Assembly (NCBI GenBank): GCA_019096065.1
Contig: JAGUCH010000003.1
Coordinates: forward strand, 1,302,001-1,366,000
Length of the DNA stretch: 64,000 nucleotides
Source: Paracyclopina nana
Lineage: Eukaryota > Arthropoda > Copepoda > Cyclopoida > Cyclopettidae
Direction: 5' to 3'
Position numbers and translations under genes: made by a program. The notes beneath the pieces are model-generated. The model was not told the DNA's origin. It worked only from the letters and a program-made list of their open reading frames with translations, and made no database searches. This document shows, piece by piece, positions 43,107 to 54,026 of this stretch; within the stretch, counting starts at the first letter, position 1; each line of letters starts with the position of its first letter.

Positions 43107-44213
43107 ATGATGCCAACAATGCCAAAATACCAAGACGACTTTTTCAGGGTGCTGTCCATCCAAAGCCATGTGGTTTCTGGCTATGTTGGCAACAAATCGG
43201 CCACCTTTCCTCTCCAACTTTTGGGGTTTGAAGTTGATGCAATCAACAGCGTTCAAGTAAGTCTCAGTGCAACTCTTGTCAGCTAACACTTGTTAAGCTT
43301 TTGGTCATTTTCAGTTTTCCAACCATACAGCCTATGCTAAAGGTGTGAAAGGACAAGTGCTTGATGACAAGCAACTTGCTGAGCTTGTGGAAGGCTTGAA
43401 GATGAATGACATTGATGTATACAGTCATCTCATAAATGGGTACATTGGGAGTGACAGCTTCTTGAGAGAGCTTAAAACTACTGTGGAGGATTTGAAGGTA
43501 AAAAATCCTGACCTGATCTATGTGTGTGACCCAGTCATGGGAGACACTGAGCCAGGATGGTACGTGCCACAGTCTTTGATGCCCATATACAGAGATGAAA
43601 TCTTGCCATTAGCTGATGTCTGCGTTCCAAACCAAGTGAGACATTTATTTTTCATCTAAAACTTGTAGTTTCTAGATTTTGCTCTTCAAGTTTGAGGCCC
43701 AATTGTTGTCTGGTTGCCACATCAGCAATGAAAAAGAAGCAATAGAAGCAATGAAAGTTCTGCATTACAAAGGTGTCAAAATTGTCATCTTGTCTAGCAC
43801 TGATTTTGGCCAAGATGATGACCAACTTGTTTGCCTTGCTAGTCAGAAAAGCCCAACTGGAGAGCTATTACATGCTCGCATTGCTTTCCCAAGCTTGCCT
43901 ACCCATTTTGTGGGTACTGGAGATTTGTTCACTGGTAAATTAGTAGGGCTTTTACTTACAAAATGCAGTAAAGTCATTGGTTTGCTTTATAGCTTTGATC
44001 ACAGCGTGGTTGACTTTGGACAAGTTTGACATCAAGTCTGCCTTGGAGAAGACCATTGCAACCATGCAAGCAGTGTTGAATAGGACCCTGAACTACGCTT
44101 TATCCAAGGGTGGACCGAACCCAGGGCCAAGACATTTGGAGCTGAAGCTCATTCAAAGCAGAGAGGACATATTGAACCCCAAGGTCACAATCAAGGCCAC
44201 AAATTGGAGTTGA
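43107..44213 (+). CDS. PDXK: Pyridoxal kinase
   Basis: ATP-dependent kinase making pyridoxal 5'-phosphate in the B6 salvage pathway, cytosolic. Exons 43107-43256, 43315-43635, 43691-43934 and 43993-44213 give 311 aa, the family length. Motifs: [23 protein letters not shown] at the start (substrate site), [32 protein letters not shown], the ATP-site [10 protein letters not shown] formed across the last splice (catalytic Asp), and QLELR-like [12 protein letters not shown] 43107 was chosen; open sequence continues upstream without another ATG. Exon 3 has two in-frame acceptors 15 nt apart. Confidence 0.96.
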
Positions 44214-45735
44214 AATGCATTTATAAGCCAGCCACTGTAAAGGCTTTCAAAAAGTAGCTTGAAAACATATCTGCCTGTAATTCTTGTCTTCCAATTAGTA
44301 AACAGCGTAATATTAATACATGTTAGTCATTCTAATAAAAATCACTGTAGAGCCATAAAACCAGGTAAATTAAGAGTGAGAATCCCATAGCAGTGAAGAA
44401 TGAGTCTAGTGGCTCCGACAGCTTTTCAAAAATCATATGGATCATCTTGAGGGGCTACCCCTAGATACTCACTGCACCAAAGGGTTTTGCCCTCGTATGG
44501 GAGGAAGATACACGCCCCCAAAGTTTGGAGAAATTCTTATGTAGTAAAACTTTGGACCACCTGGTGGCCACAAGAGGCAACTTTAATCCACCCAATATGT
44601 TAAGTTATTTTTTTAGGTGGTAACTTTGGCGCAAAAATTAGGAGCCATCCCCTGAGGAATTTTTTTTTTTCATTTTTTGCACAGAGTCAGCCAAAGGTTA
44701 GTACTTTTAAATAAAAAAAATAAAAATGACCCTCTCTTGTTTGGAGCCAGATATTGTCCAAGTCGAGTACTTTTCGAGCGCGAGGCCATTTTCGTTCGCG
44801 AGTAGCTGCATACATACTAAAATAGAGGCTATCGCTCCATTAAAGTTTTATCCAGAATCATGAAAGGTGCACAACACCTGAAAGTTTACACCTTCTAAAT
44901 TCTCTTTCAGACTTTCTTTCATCTCCTTGCAGCTATTTGAGTTGATTGAGCTTAAAAAATCCACTTCCCAACCTTGGTCTTGGCCACGATCATTGGCAGA
45001 TGAGTTGGCAAATATATTCTGGTAGCCCTGGAAGCTGTCAGAAAGTTGAACCTGAAATCATCTCATGGGACGCCAAAGGACTGCTCCAGCTCAAAAAATC
45101 CTCACTTGATTAGAGAACTCGGCAAAGATACCCTCGAAGACTTTCTGTAGCCAAATCACCTATGCCACAAGTGAACTCCGAGCCCCCTGAATTAAGCTGG
45201 CCTTGCTGTACCTTGAATGTTAGCCTTCAAATCATCTGCTGGGACCCTGAAGGAGTGATAAAGGCTAAATGGTCAACAGTCTGTCCTTAGAATTGGCAGC
45301 AAGGCCCTTAGAATTGCCACTGAAACGAAATGGGCGAACGAAAAGGCTCCTAGCTAGGCCTGGCCTTGTCCTATTATGGAGGTTGGACCTTATACCAACT
45401 GCATTGATTGTTAATTTTCTCTCGAAAGTCGAAACTCGAAATTACTATTTACCAGAGAAGTCTCTGCTATTTACTAACGATGAGAAGCTTCATATTTCCT
45501 TACACGAAAACAGGCAAAAAGTACGGGAAAACGCCAAATGAAGTAAATATGCAGAAACGTCAGCAGCTAACAATTTTGGCTGTGCGGCATGACAGCTTCA
45601 GCCAATGAGAATTGTTTTCGTTTTCCAAGTTGCCACATGGACCAATCAGATAACAGCCTGTCTTTTCTACACTTCTTCTGAAGTTGTGCATTCCAACTCA
45701 GTGAAAGATTTTTGGTTTTTGGGCCAACTTTAAAG
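44214..45735. other. Intergenic region
   Basis: About 1.5 kb without a supported gene. A 90-codon open frame near 45269 has no recognisable domain and no splice support. The end (about 45690-45735) is probably the PDIA6 5' UTR. Confidence 0.5.
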
Positions 45736-45793
45736 GTAAATCTTGACAACCCTTCAACTTTCTTGGATACTTAATTCAACCCTTCTTTTTCAG
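45736..45793 (+). other. Probable 5' UTR intron of PDIA6
   Basis: Donor AAAG|GTAAAT and acceptor CTTCTTTTTCAG enclose 58 bp, and the acceptor abuts the ATG. A trans-splice acceptor is the alternative reading. Confidence 0.5.
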
Positions 45794-47158
45794 ATGAGAG
45801 CAGTTGCAGTGTTGACTTTTGTGGCATTTGCCATCCTGGATGTCAATGCTTTGTACAACAAAAACTCGGGTGTCATAGACTTGAACTCGAACAACTTTGA
45901 CAACAGAGTCAAGGATTCTGATGGTGTTTGGGTTGTGGAGTTTTACGCTCCTTGGTGTGGTCATTGCAAGCAGTTGGCACCTGAGTATCAAAAAGCAGCC
46001 AAGGCCCTGAAAGGCATCATTGGCGTTGGCGGGGTCAACTGTGATGAGGAGAAGCAACTTTGCAGCCAATTTGGCATCCAGGGCTTCCCAACGATCAAAA
46101 TATTCGGATCCAACAAGAACAAACCTGATGACTACCAAGGCTCAAGAGATGCCAATGGCATTGTCCAAGCTGCTCAAAAAGCTGCTCAAAAGATTGTCCA
46201 AGATCGCCTTGGTGGGCGATCATCTTCATCATCTGGAGGCTCCTCTGGATCAGGTTTGTCATCTTTTTACTTTAAAATTACCTTAATCTAGTAACTATTA
46301 ATTGAAGGAAGTGGCAAAGGAGATGTAGTTGAGCTCACTGACAAAAACTTCAAAAAGTTGGTATTGCAAAGTGATGACATGTGGCTGGTTGAGTTTTTCG
46401 CCCCTTGGTGCGGCCATTGCAAAAATCTCGAGCCACACTGGAAGAAGGCAGCTGGTGAGCTCAAGGGCAAAGTCAAGCTGGGAGCTGTGGATGCCACTGT
46501 CTACCAAGAACTGGCAAGTGAGTATGGAGTCCGCGGATACCCCACCATCAAATACTTCCCAGCTGGCATGAAGTCCTCGGCTGAAGAGTACGATGGCGGC
46601 AGAACAGCTGATGACATTGTCAATTGGGCCCTAGAAAGGCATGTGGCCAACATTCCCCCACCAGAACTGGTCCAAGTCACAGCCCAAAAATCCCTCGAGG
46701 AAAACTGCATGGAGAAGCCCCTCTGTGTCATTGCATTTTTGCCCCATATCCTGGACTGCCAATCCAAATGCAGAAATGGCCACTTGGACATGCTGATCAA
46801 AGTTGCTGACAAGTTCAAGAAACAAGGCTGGGGATGGCTGTGGGCTGAGGGAACTGCCCAGCCCAAGCTTGAAGAGTCTTTGGACGTGGGAGGATTCGGC
46901 TATCCAGCATTGGCAGTCGTTTCAGCCAAGAAGATGAAATACTCAGTATTGACTGGATCCTTTGGCAACGATGGCATTCACGAATTCCTCAGAGATTTGA
47001 GCTATGGCAAGGGAAGGACCAGTCCAGTGAAGGGTGCTAAGCTGCCTGAAATCGTAGCCAGTGATCCTTGGGATGGCAAAGACGGAGAGCTGCCAGTTGA
47101 GGAAGATATTGACTTGTCTGACGTAGAGCTTGAAGATCTGGGCAAGGAGGAGCTCTAA
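45794..47158 (+). CDS. PDIA6: Protein disulfide-isomerase A6 (P5)
   Basis: ER thiol oxidoreductase, 436 aa, exons 45794-46253 and 46308-47158. Signal peptide (VLTFVAFAILDVNA), then two thioredoxin domains, each with an active-site WCGHC (WVVEFYAPWCGHCKQL and WLVEFFAPWCGHCKNL), joined by a Gly/Ser linker. A redox-inactive b domain (CVIAFLPHILDCQSKCR, WGWLWAEG) and an acidic C-terminus with the ER-retrieval signal KEEL follow. Domain order a-a'-b is that of PDIA6/P5. Confidence 0.97.
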
Positions 47159-50100
47159 AATGGCACAACCTTAAATTGGGCTAGAGATTCTGTGATTTAA
47201 ATCTTCCTCACTTTTTAGCAACTGTTGCTACCCCAACAAAAATGCTGCTTTGGGGCCCATTATTTTGGAGTGAAGAACTTTTTGAAGTGAGTGCTGTATT
47301 TTGTTCTCTTTGACCACTCTTTGCCATGTTTTTCAGTGAAAATGTCGCATTATTGAATGTGTTGCTCTCAATTCTCACAATATTTGGGAGATAATATACC
47401 TCACTTGAAACACAAATTTTGAGTACACTTGCTAAATGGCTCTAAATGATAATTATTCAGGAATATTCTAAGGTATCAGAGTCTTTTTGCCCATATCTTT
47501 TGAGGATTGACTATAAGAAAAGTGTCTTTATTCTAAGCCTGGGACTACATTAAGGGCTATCAGTCAATTATGCCCGAAAAGGAGCAATCTCCATCCAGGC
47601 ACGTGAACCCCATATGTAAATAGCTTTCATCAACATCTTTCATGCACACAAGCTGTAAGATGTAGCATAATATATAGCTCAGCTCTGCAACAGATCGAGG
47701 CTGTAACTTGGATCAAACGAGTTTCTGTTTGCTTGCCATCCATCCCTTGGCATGACTCTCCCCCTCAAAGATGAATATGGAGGCAGTCCCATTCGCAAAG
47801 TTTATCAAAGCAACTTGTCAGAATATTGCCCTGGAGGAACTTGAACAATTTTTTAAATCAATCTTTCAGCAGCTGATACAACAGGGAAATTTTCCCATGG
47901 TTGCTCATCACAAATTCAGAAAAGTGCAGAGTAAAGAGGGTACCTAAATAGTAGGCAAAATTCATCTACGCCCTTTTCCCAAAAGCCTGCTATGCAGTGC
48001 TAGCAGCTAAAGCCTAACATCAAAGAGCTGTCAATCTCACATAATTATAAACATGTCCCATGATGCCGTAGTTTTCAGCTCTTTTCAGCCGATCAATGAA
48101 AAAGAAACCCAAATTGCTTAAAAGTGTGGTAGGATCATGTGCTTTTATGGAAAAGTCAATAAAAACCGGCCATGCATGTTATGGCCAACCATTGCATTGT
48201 ATACTATGTACCAGGTGAACAAGGCCCACGTGCAGCACATCTGCTTCTCAAGCTGAAATATTTTTAAAAATCGTTGCCAGGCATCTAGAGTTAATCGGGA
48301 TTTGGATTTGTTTTCAGAATTTGTGTCTTTGTCTTTTAACTTTCTATGGCTTTTAGGGGTGTACTGCTACAGGAGTACGACCTGAGTAATGCCCTTCCCT
48401 TGGGTCCCCTACATTTACTCCTTCAGCATGAATCATTTACCCAGTCAACTCGAGCTCTGGTGACTGCTTTCCAGCTTATAATTGTTATTTATCCCACCAT
48501 CCATATACGAAGCTGTCAGAAAATATGTGCAATCCTGCATGCATATTAAGCTCGTATTTAGGAGTATACTGTATAAACCTCGGTTTTGCCACAGTATGTA
48601 ATGTGCTACAATTACGTGCTGTTGTTTCACTGCTACGTACACCAAACAAGCAACGCATGACCATTAATCGTGGCCGAATAATGCACTGGAAACTGCGTAC
48701 ACTAGCTTTTTCTCATCCATTTGTCTTGTCCAGTGTCTCGATCTAACCAAACGAATTCTTCAATGTAGGCAGTGCTTGGTAAAGTAGCCTCTACAACGAG
48801 GCTGGAGTTAGGTGAACTGACAGATGAGGAGCTGGAAAACTTGGAAAAAGTTTCCTCCATCCAGGAGAAAAATGCTTGCCTTTTTTCGGCAGCAGCAGCA
48901 GCCTATTTATAATACAATTTGGCTCGAATCAATGCTTCCCCTTAAAAGGGAAAAATGTGTGTCTCTCACTTCTCCTTCCCATGATTTCATTATGGCTACA
49001 ACGCGTCGAATTGGCCGCAGATTACCCACGCGTGGCTGCCAGCTATAATACATGACAGTCAACTTATTTCAGGCGTACTAGTATATTGGTTTTACTCACC
49101 TGACACGAGCGGCATAATTGACAAGTTGCGAAAGCTGCCAGAGGAGCTTACACACATTCCTTGATATGCAGCCCATAAAAGTCACTTAGTGGCAAACTGT
49201 ATTTGGTATGTAAGGGGTGTGAGTTGCGGAAAGCATGCATGATGAGCCCTCATATTTGAGTTTTAAGCATAAATTCACCATTACTCCGAAGAAGTGCGTT
49301 CATTGCGAGAAAGCTATAAATTGAAACCGTGCAACTTACACATATATACATAGATATGGGTCTTTTGGGTCATATTTTGTAGCTGCTGCAGCTGTAAAAG
49401 GGATCGGGGCTGGGGTGCAAATAGTATCCATGCAAGTTGTGTAACGAAGAAGAGGCATCTTTTGTCCGGAGCATTAATGTAAAAGAGGGTTTAGAGGCTC
49501 GCGCGCGCGCATGTGTGCTGGGGAAATCTTCTTTGGCCGCGCTTGCGCTCTTCTCCACCCCTAAATGCGTAAAGGGATCCTTGGAGTAGAAAGCAGCCAG
49601 CCAAAGCAAAAGGGGACTTTCTCTGTATTATATTCTGAAGCAGCAGCAGCTCCACTGGCAGCTCCAGCGCCGCAAATATTACCCCTACTCGCAATATGCA
49701 TATCTTGAAGTCCAAAGGTGCGAGCCTAGAGGCAACTCGATAGATTTTGTAAAAACTGCATAACTCATTGGAAAAGTGCTGTGGCATTAAAAAAGGACGT
49801 TTTTAGGCCTTTTTTCACAATTGGGAGCGCAGTCGCTCCGCTCGCCGCTTCAACCGCTACCCCACTTTCTTGCTCTCTCCCTCAACTTGTGTGGTAGTTG
49901 CTCTCCAGCTCGTTGTCTGCCAACGCTGTGTCTCTCATAGCAGACAGCTAGTGATCGCCACCAAAAGACCGCATCCATTCCCACCATCGCAAGGCCTTTC
50001 GTAAGCACAAAACGCTGTCTTTTTTTAATACTAAACATAGTCCATTAACGCGGGGGGGCTTTTAGCTAATTAGGTTTTTATGTAAGGTGCATCGGATCAA

Positions 50101-51334
50101 CTTGGATTAATTTGAGCACACTGGCTCGCACGATCTCGCGCATACTAAAGCTGAAAAATTCCTCGTGCTCATCCAAAATGCTCCGATAGCTGCTACATTT
50201 GGTGGAAAAAGATTGAGAAGAAGCAGCCGAGGAGAAACTTTTGGTATAGGAGATAAATCTCCTGCATGCAGGCGAGCAAAAAATAAGTAAAAAGTAAACG
50301 TTTCTATGAGAGCAACTTGAATTAGTTCAGGTAAGTGTATTGTATAGGTTACGAGGCAATAAAGCCGCAGAAGCATATTATGAGCAAAAAAGGAAATGCG
50401 GTCTATGGCCCAGACTGATCCATCCATAATTTGTGAGGCAATTTCTTGGGCTGAGATTGGTCTGCCGCCATCTGTTGACCGAGGGAGTAAAAAATTATTT
50501 GCTTCAGGCTGAGCTATCCGGATTACTATATATATAGTATCGATCCAATAAGGACAATCGGATGACGCTGCAAGATTGCAAGTAAGATTGAATTATTGCA
50601 TTCCTCACTGCTTACTGTTACAATAATTAAGGTCAAATTGTTGATATAGCAATAGCTCAGAGCATATGGGAACAACAATAAAATGTAATTTTTACACCAC
50701 TCGAGTTGGTTGGAAAAAAAAGTTCCGAGCGAGCTGCCGATAATAATTATAAAAAAATCAACATTTAAATTCCGAGTTACTTAGAGTTTCAAGCATTACT
50801 CCAAAAGATAAGTGGTAGTTAGATTTTTATCATATTTTAGCTAGAAATTAACCATTCACAAGTTGGTGTGTACTGTGTAAAAATATCAGCGTTTTAGCCA
50901 TACTTAAGCCCAGACGATTATTTTTAAGGGCATTGCAAATTCAAGAGTTAAATTGATGTTTTCCTCGTGAATGTTTTACAGTTTCACTTTGAAAGTTGGC
51001 CAAAGTTTTCTTTTAGCTCATCTTACTTACGAGTAAAAATGCTCCCGAGTTTTCCGAGTCCTCCCGAAGTAATTTTCGGGCGAGTTCGAGTTAAATGCTA
51101 ATGTAGTCCGGGTTCGAGTTAGCCTTTCGAGTTACCTAGTCGAGTTCCAGCTCGTTTTATCACAAGCTCCGTGCTCGCAGTCTCGTTGCTCTAGCGGGGG
51201 ATTTATCCGCTTTTTTAGTATTATTTCTTCACCACCAAATTTTAAAATTCGTGAAAGTGCAACAGGCTAAATTTTTATCAAAGTTAAAGCGAAATATCCG
51301 AAATTTATTGCGAAATATCCGGCTACAACCCGCT
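47159..51334. other. Long gene-poor region
   Basis: About 4.2 kb in which I support no protein-coding gene. Short open frames (for example near 48346 and 49370) lack domains and splice context. It includes a CG/CA alternating run near 49499-49512, GCAGCAGC runs, and one copy of a 200-bp duplicated block (50411-50610). GC-richer sequence at 49825-50005, ending in a donor-like TTTC|GTAAGC, could be a non-coding first exon of the tetraspanin; this is speculative. Confidence 0.4.
50411..50610 (+). repeat. Direct repeat, upstream copy (200 bp)
   Basis: It begins CAGACTGATCCATC and ends TTGCATTCCTCACTG. It matches 53770-53972 in the same orientation, with blocks such as TTTGTGAGGCAATTTCT and AATCGGATGACGCTGCAAGA shared exactly. 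Confidence 0.85.
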
Positions 51335-51342
51335 CTAATTAT

Positions 51343-51784
51343 CAGGGTGACCAGATTTGATCGGGTTGTAGCCAGATTTTCCCCAAAAATAGCCACATTT
51401 GGCTATCTAAGAAAAATGACTCAAAATAGCCACAAATTGGCGAAAAATAGCCACAATTTTAGGAATTTGCACAATGACTAATATTTATTATGAAAATTTG
51501 ATCCAATTTTTGGGATTGCTGTGATGAAAGCAAGGATTAAATGATCATTTTCTTCAAGTTTTGGTGGCAAAAGATTTTTTTTTAAAGTCAGCCGTTTTTG
51601 CAAATTTAATTTTTCCCCCTGCTTTTTCGATGATTTTCAAGCATTTATTAAGTAAAAATATCAAATTTTCGGGCTTTTCAAAAATAGCCACAAATGGCTA
51701 TGGCTATTCGGCCTAAATTTCCGTAGCCACACACGGGTCAAAAATAGCCACTTTGGCTATAAATAGCCACATCTGGTCACCCTG
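51343..51784. mobile_element. Non-autonomous hAT-like element (442 bp)
   Basis: Termini CAGGGTGACCAGAT and ATCTGGTCACCCTG are perfect inverted repeats. Exact 8-bp duplications CTAATTAT lie at 51335-51342 and 51785-51792. The subterminal sequence is crowded with AAATAGCCACA units in both orientations. No transposase. It ends 86 bp before the phosphorylase-like start. Confidence 0.92.
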
Positions 51785-51869
51785 CTAATTATCTGGTCAC
51801 GCTGCATCGAAATTTCCCGCCAAATTGAGGAGGCCAAAATCCGCCAAATCGACATCGACGAAGCCCAAG

Positions 51870-52754
51870 ATGGAGAACTTTTTAAAATTCTACTACATCA
51901 AAACGGAAGACAAGAAGGACGTGGTCCAGTTAGAGGAAGTCCTGCAACTGTGGGACAGGAGGATGATTCGAAGGGAAGTCCACGAGGCCGTGATCTCAGC
52001 TTTGGACGTGAGATTCGTGCGAAATCCCGGCCACAGGGAGGAATCTCCGAGGGGCAAGTACGTCGGCCTCCGTAAGAGGACGGCTTTTGAACGCCTGGAA
52101 CGCGTCAAAATTATCGTCTCAGTCGGCACAGCCTTCGAGGCCGAAAACCTGAAAGAGGTCCTGACGAATCTCGAAGACGTCGATGGAGGCGACCTCATAG
52201 ATGTCCGGCGCATTATCACCGGTAGTTCGGGGAATCTTGCGATTGCCATCCTGCAACCCTCCACCCGAGGACACATGCCGCAATATATGGCCATGAGAGA
52301 AACTCTCAAGCGGTGTCCCAACGCGGACCACTTCTACAAGTCGGGCGGGATGGCGGGCGCGTTTGATATGGGAGACATCATTGTGGCTGCGGAAGGACAA
52401 GACGGAGTGGTGGTGGAGGATGGAGTCTCGGACAAATTGTGGAAGACCCTCCCTGGGTTCCCAGGACACGATCTCAGGCAAGCGGCCTTCCAAGCAAACC
52501 AGCCGACAAGGCGAGCGACGCTTTCAACAGGGGCCGAGCTGATCGAAAACGTGTCCCCAAGACCCTACGAGATCGAGTTGAGCGGATTCCTGACGGCTCT
52601 AGAGCGGCATGGCGCCTTCACCGAGAAGAACCAAATCGGGGTAATCGGAGTCATCACCGACAACTTCGACATACGTCTGAGCAAGAAGTCGAATCCTGAG
52701 TGCTTCCAAGACCTTATCTCCTTCTGGAGATTCTTCCTTGGAAAACTCGAGTGA
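51870..52754 (+). CDS. Intronless nucleoside phosphorylase/nucleosidase-like protein
   Basis: 294 aa from the Met at 51870 (an in-frame Met at 51825 is possible). Residues about 80-285 look like a PNP/UDP-type nucleoside phosphorylase fold: IIVSVGTAFEAENLKEVL (first strand and phosphate loop), then GSSGNLAIAILQPSTRGHMP. Next comes SGGMAGAFDMGDIIVAAEG (compare GIAGGL..DVKLGDVVVA), STGAELIEN, an EIEL in place of the usual DME, and GVITDNFD in place of GISD. The N-terminal about 75 residues are unrecognised. The gene is intronless and visibly GC-richer than its surroundings. Such domains occur in bacterial enzymes and in immune-type animal and fungal proteins. Function not assigned. Confidence 0.62.
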   Translation: MENFLKFYYIKTEDKKDVVQLEEVLQLWDRRMIRREVHEAVISALDVRFVRNPGHREESPRGKYVGLRKRTAFERLERVKIIVSVGTAFEAENLKEVLTNLEDVDGGDLIDVRRIITGSSGNLAIAILQPSTRGHMPQYMAMRETLKRCPNADHFYKSGGMAGAFDMGDIIVAAEGQDGVVVEDGVSDKLWKTLPGFPGHDLRQAAFQANQPTRRATLSTGAELIENVSPRPYEIELSGFLTALERHGAFTEKNQIGVIGVITDNFDIRLSKKSNPECFQDLISFWRFFLGKLE

Positions 52755-52999
52755 GAGGAAAAGAAGAAGATGGTGGCTGATTGGTTCTGTAATTTCAAAA
52801 AAGATTAATTAATGGAAAAATTTCGAATGCGGTCTTGAGAATACAACACAAATATAGCAATTACTTGACTCGATGATTGCAAGTAAACTTAACCAAACCA
52901 AACTGGTTCCTGGGCTGGTTAATCCATAATTTTTGCCTTAATTATGATCGTCAGGCGACGTTAACTAGTATAGGTCGTGTGTGTTCTCCGCTTAACGCC

Positions 53000-53545
53000 A
53001 CATTTAGGTTTTGCTGCCAAAAAAAGAAGCTAAAACTTAAAAAAATGGCCTAATTTTGGTGTTTTTTTAAGTTTTGCTGCCAAAAAAGAAGCTAAAACTT
53101 AAAAAAATGGCCTAATTTTGGTGTTTTTTAAGTTTTGCTGCCAAAAAAAGAAGCTAAAACTTAAAAAAATGGCCTAATTTTGGTGTTTTTCTAAGTTTTG
53201 CAGTTTTAAAAGAAGCTAAAACATAAAAAATGGCCTAATTTTTGGTGTTTTTTTTAAGTTTTGCAGTTTTAAAAGAAGCTAAAACATAAAAAATGGCCTA
53301 ATTTTTTGTGTTTTTTTTAAGTTTTGCAGTTTTAAAAGAAGCTAAAACTTAAAAAGATGGCCTAATTTTGGTGTTTTTTTAAGTTTTGCTGCCCAAAAAA
53401 GAAGTTAAAACTAAAAAAATGTCCTAATTTTGGTGTTTTTTTAAGTTTTGCAGTTTTAAAAGAAGCTAAAACTTAAGAAAATGGCCTAATTTTGGGTGTT
53501 TTTTAAGTTTTGCAGTTTTAAAAAGAAGCTAAAACATAAAAAAGT
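53000..53545. repeat. 62-bp minisatellite
   Basis: About nine tandem copies of a unit of about 60-63 bp containing AAGTTTTGC...GAAGCTAAAACTTAAA and GGCCTAATTTTGGTG. Two sub-types alternate (TGCTGCCAAAAAAAG against TGCAGTTTTAAAAG). Each unit has an internal inverted repeat (AAGTTTT/AAAACTT), so single strands would fold. Confidence 0.93.
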
Positions 53546-53769
53546 GGAATTTGAAAAAGAACCCTATAGGCTGAAGTGCTTCCAAAGCCCCCACCACATT
53601 TAAAATAATTTATTCGCTAGAATTTTTATTCAAAATGTAATTATTTGAAACTGCAATGAAAATGAGAATTTGGTGATTTTCAACCAGGGCCGGGCCCCAT
53701 CCATCAAAAAGGCCCCCTTTTGTAACTTCTAGGAAGTATTGCGAGTAAAAGGAGTTGTGTTCATCTGCT

Positions 53770-53972
53770 CAGACTGATCCATCTTTAATTTGTGAGGCAA
53801 TTTCTCGGGCTCAGATTGGTCTGCCAGCGGTAAAAAAATACTATCTTTTTTTCAGGCTAAGCTCGGTGGATAACAACTGCTCCGTATAGTCCACTGAAGA
53901 TCCAATTAAGCCAATCGGATGACGCTGCAAGATTGCAATAGAAGCAAGATTGAATTATTGCATTCCTCACTG
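53770..53972 (+). repeat. Direct repeat, downstream copy (203 bp), adjoining tetraspanin exon 1
   Basis: Second copy of the block at 50411-50610. It ends 54 bp before the tetraspanin ATG, so it overlaps the expected promoter or 5' UTR of that gene. Confidence 0.85.
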
Positions 53973-54026
53973 GCTACCCGATGATTGGGACAAAGTGGAT
54001 CATCTAGCCAGCAGCGAGTTGCCAAA

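Noticed and set aside
45269..45541. 90-codon open frame upstream of PDIA6
   Set aside because: No similarity recognised and no supporting signals.
48346..48746. Overlapping 67- and 73-codon open frames
   Set aside because: No domains, no splice or promoter context, and typical of chance frames in this gene-poor stretch.
49499..49512. CpG/CA alternating run as a regulatory Z-DNA element
   Set aside because: It is only about 14 bp long, and such runs occur by chance in simple-sequence DNA.
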